Assembly: GCA_021784515.1 (NCBI GenBank)
Contig: JAJXSP010000003.1
Coordinates: 1 to 32,450, forward strand
From: Myxococcales bacterium
GTDB taxonomy: Bacteria > Myxococcota_A > Polyangia > Palsa-1104 > SHYY01
Direction: 5' to 3'
DNA length: 32,450 nt
This document shows positions 25,559 to 30,977 of this stretch, in pieces. The notes under the pieces were generated by a model. That model worked only from the letters and a program-made list of their open reading frames with translations. It was not told the DNA's origin and made no database searches. The position numbers and the translations under genes are program-made. Numbering within the stretch: position 1 is the first letter of the stretch; each line of letters begins with the position of its first letter.

Positions 25559-25753
25559 TCATTTCCTGGTCTCCTCCCTTAGGGCCCGCGAATGGACAAC
25601 TCGCTCGCCCTCGCGGTCGATCCATCCCGACCGGCACACTTGTCGGCCATCGGCCTCCCCATCCTTCGGTGGGGCCCCAGGCTCCTCGGTCAAATCCAGA
25701 GAGGATTCTCCCTCGTCGCGCCTCGTCGGATCGGGCGCCTCGACCGTGATCAT
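25559..25753 (-). CDS. possible small acidic protein, uncertain
   Basis: A 64-residue frame in the 267-base gap between the pentahaem gene and the molybdopterin-family gene. It begins MITVEAPDPTRRDEGESSLD and is rich in Glu, Asp and Pro. Its codons in the first half have the high GC third position of neighbouring genes, whereas an overlapping 86-residue frame (25509-25769) is full of CGA and GGA codons. The ribosome site is weak. I recognise no family. It may also be non-coding leader for the downstream gene. Confidence 0.3.
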   Translation of the reverse strand: MITVEAPDPTRRDEGESSLDLTEEPGAPPKDGEADGRQVCRSGWIDREGERVVHSRALREETRK

Positions 25754-25779
25754 CGATCGACTCGTTCATTCGCGGGCCC

Positions 25780-26274
25780 TTACCGGTGGCACGTGGTGCA
25801 ATCCGTGGAAACGCCGCGTTCGCGATGGCAGTTGATGCAATCGGTCATCGTCAGCGCGACGAGCGGCGCCGGCGGCGGGCGCTTCTGGTTCTTCATCAGG
25901 CCATGGCATCGCTCGCAGGCGATTCCGCCCGATTGCACGTGCCGGCGATGGGTGAAGAAGACGTGACTCGGAATGGAATAGAGGCGCTGCCAGACGAGCG
26001 GCCGGTTCGCCTTCACCGCCTCGACGACCTTCTTCTCCTCGTCGGAGGTTCCGTTCGCCTCTGCATGGCAGTCCGCGCAGTCCGAGACCGTCGGCAGCCC
26101 CGCCACCTGGCCCGTCATCGAGCCGGCGTGGCAGTTGTCGCAGCCAATCTGTAATTTGTTCACGTGGACGTCGTGGTTGTACCCGACCGGCTGGTGGACC
26201 TCGCTGCCGCAACCGGCGAGAATCGCCCACAGCGGAATCAGGGAGCGAACGCCCCGGAGGTAATCGAATGCCAT
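25780..26274 (-). CDS. pentahaem c-type cytochrome lipoprotein (ActA/QrcA-like)
   Basis: 164 residues with signal/anchor SLIPLWAILAGC (lipobox C22) and five CXXCH motifs at C45, C66, C120, C146 and C159. The segment SHVFFTHRRHV (about 103-113), with several His before a haem motif, is typical of cytochrome c3/ActA/QrcA-type proteins where His supplies distal ligands. In alternative complex III a pentahaem ActA, and in Qrc a multihaem QrcA, precedes the molybdopterin-like subunit, as here. I chose the ATG at 26274, two bases after the stop of the upstream gene; longer N-termini on this frame would read antisense-like Arg-rich sequence. Confidence 0.9.
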   Translation of the reverse strand: MAFDYLRGVRSLIPLWAILAGCGSEVHQPVGYNHDVHVNKLQIGCDNCHAGSMTGQVAGLPTVSDCADCHAEANGTSDEEKKVVEAVKANRPLVWQRLYSIPSHVFFTHRRHVQSGGIACERCHGLMKNQKRPPPAPLVALTMTDCINCHRERGVSTDCTTCHR

Positions 26275-26276
26275 GT

Positions 26277-26759
26277 TCAGCCTTCGCTCCCATCGATGCT
26301 GCGTTGGAGTTCCCGGATCCACATCGCCTGCACCTGCTGGAGCCGGCGCCCCACCACCTCGGTCAGGCGCTCGATCACCGCCAGCCCGGTCTCCGCCTCT
26401 TCGTGGCAGAGCGAGCCCAGCGCCTCGCCGGAAAACCGCAGAAGCCGGCTATTCTCGACGGCGCGGGCGCTCATCGTCAGGACGTGCGGCCGCACCAGCG
26501 ACGACCAGGCGAGCGTGTCCCCCGAGCCCGCGGTCTGGATCGCGATCTCGCGGGGGGCGCCCTGGATGTGGAAGGGGACGGAGAGATCGACCTTGCCGCG
26601 GTCGATCAGATAGAGCCATTTCGCCGAATCACCGAGACGGAAGAGGAACTCCCCTGCCTTGACGACGATCGGCTCGCCGATACGGGCGAATCGCTCCAGC
26701 TTGCCGTCGGGGACGCCGGCGAAGATGCCGCGACCACGCAGTGCCTCCGCGGGGACCAT
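26277..26759 (-). CDS. cyclic nucleotide-binding domain protein without DNA-binding domain
   Basis: A 160-residue Crp-like sensor domain. The beta-roll covers about 10-115 (GIFAGVPDGKLERFARIGEP, then KAGEFLFRLGDSAKWLYLI and DRGKVDLSV), followed by a long helix (about 118-155, ETGLAVIERLTEVVGRRLQQ). There is no C-terminal helix-turn-helix, so it is not a normal Crp/Fnr regulator. The canonical cAMP phosphate-binding RxSA motif is not evident; LAWSSLVRP lies at that place. Its gene abuts the upstream one without a gap and precedes the pentahaem gene by two bases, so it probably modulates or senses something in the respiratory complex. Function unknown. Confidence 0.85.
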   Translation of the reverse strand: MVPAEALRGRGIFAGVPDGKLERFARIGEPIVVKAGEFLFRLGDSAKWLYLIDRGKVDLSVPFHIQGAPREIAIQTAGSGDTLAWSSLVRPHVLTMSARAVENSRLLRFSGEALGSLCHEEAETGLAVIERLTEVVGRRLQQVQAMWIRELQRSIDGSEG

Positions 26760-27122
26760 TTAATTGTGCTCCTCGGGCGAGAGCGGCGGCTGCCTCGCTC
26801 CCTGCCATTCGCCCCTCGCGCGCACGGCGTGCAGGCTCTCCTCCGACGGGTCGTCGACGAATCGCGCGACGGCGATCGTCTCTGCGCGAATGCGTTGCTC
26901 CAGCTGGAAGAGCAGGTCGGTCACCCCCGGCCGCCGCTGTGGCGCGCCACAGGTCGGGCACCGGTCTTCGAGGGGCTCCGGGAGGCGATCCTCGGGGGCA
27001 CGCGCCCCCGCCGTTCGCAGGGCGCGGGCCCGCTCTTGCTCGTTGGTCAAGAGCCCTGAGGCGAGGGCGAATAGCATCCCTCCGAAGAGCGTGATGGCGA
27101 GAATCACAAACACAGCGCCCAT
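26760..27122 (-). CDS. small membrane protein with a CPTC motif, first gene of the operon
   Basis: 120 residues from the ATG at 27122, which has an excellent GGAGGTGA ribosome site. One N-terminal membrane helix (about 2-22, GAVFVILAITLFGGMLFALA) is followed by a soluble part with a single RCPTCGAPQ motif (about 54-62) and an acidic helical tail. I do not recognise a family. One Cys pair could bind a metal with a partner, or be a redox-active or haem-handling thiol pair. It lies about 30 bases downstream of the predicted transcription start and zero bases before the nucleotide-binding gene. Confidence 0.72.
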   Translation of the reverse strand: MGAVFVILAITLFGGMLFALASGLLTNEQERARALRTAGARAPEDRLPEPLEDRCPTCGAPQRRPGVTDLLFQLEQRIRAETIAVARFVDDPSEESLHAVRARGEWQGARQPPLSPEEHN

Positions 27123-27149
27123 GAGGTCACCTCCCTTGCGGCACGTCGC

Positions 27150-27176
27150 TGGCACACTAGGGCAGCATGTGTGCCA
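27150..27176. promoter_or_regulatory. 8-bp dyad overlapping the operon promoter
   Basis: TGGCACAC (27150-27157) and GTGTGCCA (27169-27176) are perfect inverted repeats with an 11-base spacer. One arm is the -24 element of the sigma-54-like promoter on the minus strand; the other lies near its expected start site. It could be an operator for a repressor or only a by-product of the -24 sequence. Confidence 0.45.
27162..27176 (-). promoter_or_regulatory. sigma-54-type promoter for the cytochrome operon
   Basis: The minus strand reads TGGCACACATGCTGC: the -24 half TGGCAC is perfect, GG and GC are exactly 10 bases apart, and the -12 half is CTGC against the TTGC consensus. A start about 12 bases further on gives a leader of about 30 bases to the first gene at 27122. 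The neighbouring regulator is a sigma-54 activator, which supports the call. Confidence 0.6.
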
Positions 27177-27246
27177 CGCAGGGCAGTTTCCAAAAGACGC
27201 GTAGAATCAAGGAGTTGTCGTCGTGCAGGGGAGTTGGAACGAACTG

Positions 27247-27275
27247 CCAGATCTGTCGGATTCGTCAGGTCGTGG
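27247..27275. promoter_or_regulatory. imperfect dyad, candidate activator site
   Basis: CCAGATCTGTCG (27247-27258) and CGTCAGGTCGTGG (27263-27275) form an imperfect dyad around GATT, with the best core CTGTCG / CGTCAG. It lies about 90-110 bases upstream of the predicted start of the cytochrome operon, the usual place for NtrC-type enhancer sites, and 45 bases before the kinase gene. Assignment is inference. Confidence 0.38.
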
Positions 27276-27320
27276 TGACGGCCAATTCGTAAACCCGTCG
27301 AATTTACCGGGCTTTCCGCC

Positions 27321-29273
27321 ATGACAAGGGCGACTGACCGGCCCGACCAAAAACGTCAGAGTCCATTGCGGATTTTTCCGCCTTGGATGGATCGGTTGAC
27401 GATTTATTTCGCCGGCGGCGCGGCGATCATCGTCGTGGCCACGCTCACGCTCGGGCTCTCGATCATCGGAGCGCGCCATTACCAGACGCTGCTCGAGGGG
27501 GCGCGCGGGGAGGCGCTCCGGCGGGCGGAGCTGGTGCGGGTGGCGCTGGAGCAACAGATGAGCGAGCAGCACCTGCCGCCGATGCGAGCGGTCACCCGCC
27601 GGCTGGTCGAGTCCTTCGCCTCGCAGCCCGAGCTGGAGCGCGTGATGGTGCTCGACCGCACCGGGCGCGTGAAGGTGTCGAGCGATCCCTCGATGATCGA
27701 CGTGCAGCTCCCCCGGGACAGTCCGAGCTGCATCTCCTGCCACGCCCTCCGCGCGAGCGAGCGCGCGAACTCGATGATCGTCGACTACGGCGATGGCGCC
27801 GTGATGCGCGCGGTGCAGCCGATCTACAACCGCCCCCCCTGCTACCAGTGCCACGATCCGGCGAGCCGCATCAACGGCATCGTCATCGTGGACGTCTCGA
27901 CGGCAGGGATCCTCCGCGAGGTGGCGCGCGACCGCCGGCGCATGATGCTGGTGACCTCGGTGCTGTGCCTGGTGCTCCTCGCCGGGATCGGCCTGCTCGT
28001 GCGCAACCTCGTGCTGCGGCGCCTGCACCGCCTGATGGTGGCGACCCGGGCGCTCGGCGCGGGCGACCTCGAGCGGCGCGTGAAGGTCGAGGGCAACGAC
28101 GCGCTGTCGACGGTGGCGGTCGAGTTCAACGAGATGGCCGACGCGGTGAGCCGGCTCCTGCGCGAGGTGCGCACGCAGGAGAGGCGGCTCGCCAACGTGA
28201 TGGACAGCGTCGATGATGGGCTGGTGGTGCTCGACGACGCGATGCGCGTGCGTGCCTTCAACGTCGCCTTCGCGCGGCGCTTCCGCATCGAGCACGGGAC
28301 GATGCTCGGCAACCCCTGCCAGGCCATTCCCGGGCTGCCCTCGGGGTGCAACTGCGGGGACGGCTGTCCGGCGCGGCGCTGCTTCGCCACCGGCGAGCTG
28401 CAGCGGGCGCTCCGGACGCGCGTCGGGGTCGAGGGCGAGGAGCGGATCGAGGAGGTCTACGTGTCGCCGGTGCTCGGAGAGGGCGGCGCCGTCGAGCAGG
28501 TGGTCGAGGTGTGGCGCGACATCACCGACCGCAAGAGCACGGAGGCGCGCGTGGTGGAGTTCGACCGGCTCGCGTCGCTCGGCATGCTCGCCTCCGGCTT
28601 CTCGCACGAGGTGAACACGCCGCTCGGGTCTATGCTGGCGTGCATCGACGCGATGCTGGAGCAGCTCGACGAGGCGGCGTCCTCGGAGGTCGCGCGCGTG
28701 GAGCTGCGCGGCCACGCGCACGTCATCCGCTCGGAGATCCTGCGCTGCAAGGGGATCACGCGGCAGTTCCTCCAGCTCTCGCGGGGCGAGAAGATCGCGC
28801 CCGGCCTGCTCGACCTGAACCGCGTCGTCGAGGCGGTGCTGCCGATCGTGGCGCCGACCGCGCGCGCCGCGGGCGTGACCCTCTCGTTCGACTCCTGCCC
28901 GCGCGCCCGCGTCCTCGCCAGCGACGGGGCGGTGCAGCAGGTTCTGCTCAACCTGATGATCAACGCGGTCCAGGTGTCGTCGCGCGGCTCGTCGGTGGCG
29001 GTGAGCAGCCGGTGCGGCGGCGAGGGCGTGCAGCTGCTCGTCGAGGACCGCGGCTGCGGCATCCCGGCGAAGGACCGCAAGCGGATCTTCGAGCCCTTCT
29101 TCAGCACGCGCCCTCAGGGCACCGGCCTCGGCCTGTTCGTCTCGCTCGGGCTCGCCCGCAACTGGGGCGGCGACATCCGCGTCGAGAGCGAGGAGGGTCA
29201 GGGCTCGACGTTCTACGTGAACTTCCCGGCGTTGGAGGACTGCGATGGATGGAGCGAGACTGCTTCTGGTTGA
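27321..29273 (+). CDS. membrane histidine kinase with a two-haem periplasmic sensor domain
   Basis: A 650-residue sensor. The first membrane helix is about 25-50. A periplasmic domain (51-205) contains two haem motifs, CISCH (C137) and CYQCH (C174), in the repeated setting C-x2-CH ... PIYN ... C-x2-CH ... GIVIVDVS. The second helix is about 208-230, followed by HAMP (about 231-285). A PAS domain (about 295-405) has a Cys-rich insert with C343, C345, C349 and C354. The kinase core has H429 in FSHEVNTPLGS, N548, EDRGCGIP (575-582) and GTGLGL. Covalent haem in the loop suggests redox, NO/CO or electron-carrier sensing. The gene is divergent from the cytochrome operon and overlaps the regulator gene by 29 bases. 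The ribosome site at 27321 is weak; 27387 is an alternative start. Confidence 0.92.
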   Translation: MTRATDRPDQKRQSPLRIFPPWMDRLTIYFAGGAAIIVVATLTLGLSIIGARHYQTLLEGARGEALRRAELVRVALEQQMSEQHLPPMRAVTRRLVESFASQPELERVMVLDRTGRVKVSSDPSMIDVQLPRDSPSCISCHALRASERANSMIVDYGDGAVMRAVQPIYNRPPCYQCHDPASRINGIVIVDVSTAGILREVARDRRRMMLVTSVLCLVLLAGIGLLVRNLVLRRLHRLMVATRALGAGDLERRVKVEGNDALSTVAVEFNEMADAVSRLLREVRTQERRLANVMDSVDDGLVVLDDAMRVRAFNVAFARRFRIEHGTMLGNPCQAIPGLPSGCNCGDGCPARRCFATGELQRALRTRVGVEGEERIEEVYVSPVLGEGGAVEQVVEVWRDITDRKSTEARVVEFDRLASLGMLASGFSHEVNTPLGSMLACIDAMLEQLDEAASSEVARVELRGHAHVIRSEILRCKGITRQFLQLSRGEKIAPGLLDLNRVVEAVLPIVAPTARAAGVTLSFDSCPRARVLASDGAVQQVLLNLMINAVQVSSRGSSVAVSSRCGGEGVQLLVEDRGCGIPAKDRKRIFEPFFSTRPQGTGLGLFVSLGLARNWGGDIRVESEEGQGSTFYVNFPALEDCDGWSETASG

Positions 29274-30594
29274 CGACGACGACACGTTCCGCACGGTCGT
29301 CGCGAGGCAGATCGCCCGCGCCGGGCACGAGGTGGAGACGGCCGCGACGGGGACCGCGGCGCTGGAGGCGCTCGCGCGCTCGGAGCCCGAGGTGGTGCTG
29401 CTCGATCTCCGGCTGCCCGACCTCGACGGGATGGAGGTGCTCGAGCGGATCCGGCGCGAGCACCCGACGGTGGAGGTGATCGTGCTCACCGGCCACGGGG
29501 CGGTCGACACGGCGATCCGCGCGGTGCGGCTGGGCGCCTACGACTACCTCGAGAAGCCGAGCCCCGTCGCCGTGCTCGACGTGGCGGTGCGCAAGGCGCG
29601 CGAGCACCGGTCGCTCCTCGAGAGCAACGTGATCCTGCGCTCGGGCCTGACGCCGCCCGATCGCGGCGCCGAGTTCTGCGGCAAGAGCCCGGCGTTCCAG
29701 GAGCTGGTGCGGCTGATCGAGCGCGTGGCGCAGACCGACTCGTCGGTGCTCGTCGTCGGCGAGACGGGCGTGGGCAAGAGCGCGGTGGCGCAGCTCATCC
29801 ACTCGCGGAGCCCGCGCAAGGCGCAGCCGTTCGTCGTCGTCGATTGCGGCGCGCTGCACGACACGCTGCTGCAGAATGAGCTGTTCGGGCACGAGCGCGG
29901 AGCGTTCACCGGCGCCGGCTCGCTCACCCACGGCCTGTTCGAGGTCGCGAGCCGCGGCACGATCTTCCTCGACGAGATCGGCGACGTCAGCGCGGCCACG
30001 CAGGCGCAGCTCCTGCGGGTCCTCGAGACGGGGAAGTTCCGGCGCGTCGGCGGCACGAAGGAGGTGCAGGTGGACGTGCGCGTGATCGCGGCGACGAACC
30101 GCGATCTGAACGACCTCCTCGGTCGGGGCACCTTCCGCAAGGACCTCTACTTCCGCCTGCACGCGATCCAGGTCGAGATCCCGCCGCTGCGCGAGCGGCG
30201 GGAGGACGTGGCCGTGCTCGTCGAGCACGTGACCCGCCGCTACAACGCGCGCTGCCAGCAGGAGCGGCGCTTCTCCGATACGGCGATCCGCGCGCTCGAG
30301 CAGTACCGCTGGCCCGGCAACGTGCGCGAGCTGATCCACGAGGTCGAGACGGCGATGACCCTCTGCGACGGCTCGATCATCGGTCCCGAGAAGCTGTCGT
30401 CGACGGTGCGGGGCGCCCGCTCGGGGGGCTGGATGCCCGAGGGCGACCAGCTGGTGACGCTGCGCGAAGCGGAGAAGCGGTACATCGATCACGTGCTGCA
30501 GAAGGTGAACGGTCACCGCGGCCGCGCGGCCGACGTGCTCGGGATCAGCGAGCGCAACCTGTACCGCCGGCTCGTCGACAAAGACGAGGATTGA
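29245..30594 (+). CDS. NtrC-type sigma-54-dependent response regulator
   Basis: 449 residues. The receiver domain has DDDD near 10-13 and phospho-acceptor D54 in VVLLDLRLPD. The AAA+ domain (about 145-375) has Walker A GETGVGKS (172-179), the sigma-54 contact loop GAFTGA (219-224), Walker B TIFLDEIGD (239-247) and WPGNVRELIHEVE. A Fis-type helix-turn-helix ends the protein (GHRGRAADVLGISERNLYRR). This is a complete activator of sigma-54 RNA polymerase. GGAGG lies six bases before the ATG, inside the kinase gene, so the pair is co-translated. The obvious target is the promoter-like site facing the cytochrome operon about 2 kb away; regulation of the operon is inference from location. Confidence 0.95.
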   Translation: MDGARLLLVDDDDTFRTVVARQIARAGHEVETAATGTAALEALARSEPEVVLLDLRLPDLDGMEVLERIRREHPTVEVIVLTGHGAVDTAIRAVRLGAYDYLEKPSPVAVLDVAVRKAREHRSLLESNVILRSGLTPPDRGAEFCGKSPAFQELVRLIERVAQTDSSVLVVGETGVGKSAVAQLIHSRSPRKAQPFVVVDCGALHDTLLQNELFGHERGAFTGAGSLTHGLFEVASRGTIFLDEIGDVSAATQAQLLRVLETGKFRRVGGTKEVQVDVRVIAATNRDLNDLLGRGTFRKDLYFRLHAIQVEIPPLRERREDVAVLVEHVTRRYNARCQQERRFSDTAIRALEQYRWPGNVRELIHEVETAMTLCDGSIIGPEKLSSTVRGARSGGWMPEGDQLVTLREAEKRYIDHVLQKVNGHRGRAADVLGISERNLYRRLVDKDED

Positions 30595-30974
30595 CGCGGC
30601 CGCGGGCCGGTTGCAGCTGCCGGCGCGTGGTGACGCTGCTCGACGTGATCGAGCACGTTCCCGACGTCCGCGAGCCGGCCGTGCTCGACGAGGCGTGGCG
30701 CGTGCTCTGCCCCGGCGGTTCGCTCCTCGTCTCCACCAACACCGACCGCAGCGTCGTCGAGTGGAAGCACGACCGCCACTACAGCCAGGAGCGCTTCCGT
30801 GGGCTGTTCGTCGACCGCTTCCACGAGCTGCGGCTTGTCGGGCTGGTGCCCTACTTCCCGACGCTGCGTGCCTGGCTCGGCGCGCCCCTGGTGTGGCGCC
30901 TGTTCCGCGATCGGCTGCGGCCGTGCGACGCCGACGAGGGGCAGGTGGTGATCGGCGTGGGGCGGAAGCGGTAG
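30591..30974 (+). pseudogene. C-terminal fragment of a class I SAM methyltransferase
   Basis: An open frame of about 116-127 residues starting just at the end of the regulator gene (TTG 30591 or GTG 30627). It begins within the family core: VVTLLDVIEHVPD, then LDEAWRVLCPGGSLLVSTNTD, the motifs that follow the SAM-binding half in methyltransferases acting on small molecules or lipids. The N-terminal half with the SAM-binding glycine motif is absent upstream, where the regulator gene ends instead. The rest (YSQERFRGLFVDRF and on) is intact and ends 3 bases before the convergent helicase stop. I read it as a decayed or truncated gene; a functional short protein is possible but would lack SAM binding. 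Confidence 0.6.
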
Positions 30975-30977
30975 CGC

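Noticed and set aside
25509-25769. 86-codon minus frame overlapping the molybdopterin-family start by 4 bases
   Set aside because: The overlap is tempting, but codon use (many CGA and GGA) and composition look out of frame.
9253-27122. Assimilatory or dissimilatory nitrite reductase (Nrf) or arsenate reductase cluster
   Set aside because: No NrfA-type CXXCK motif; the molybdopterin-family protein lacks an obvious catalytic metal ligand; the outer-membrane conduit and decahaem genes point to extracellular transfer.
27150-27166. Sigma-54 promoter on the plus strand toward the kinase gene
   Set aside because: TGGCAC is present but the GG to GC spacing is 9 bases, not 10, and there is no proper -12 element.
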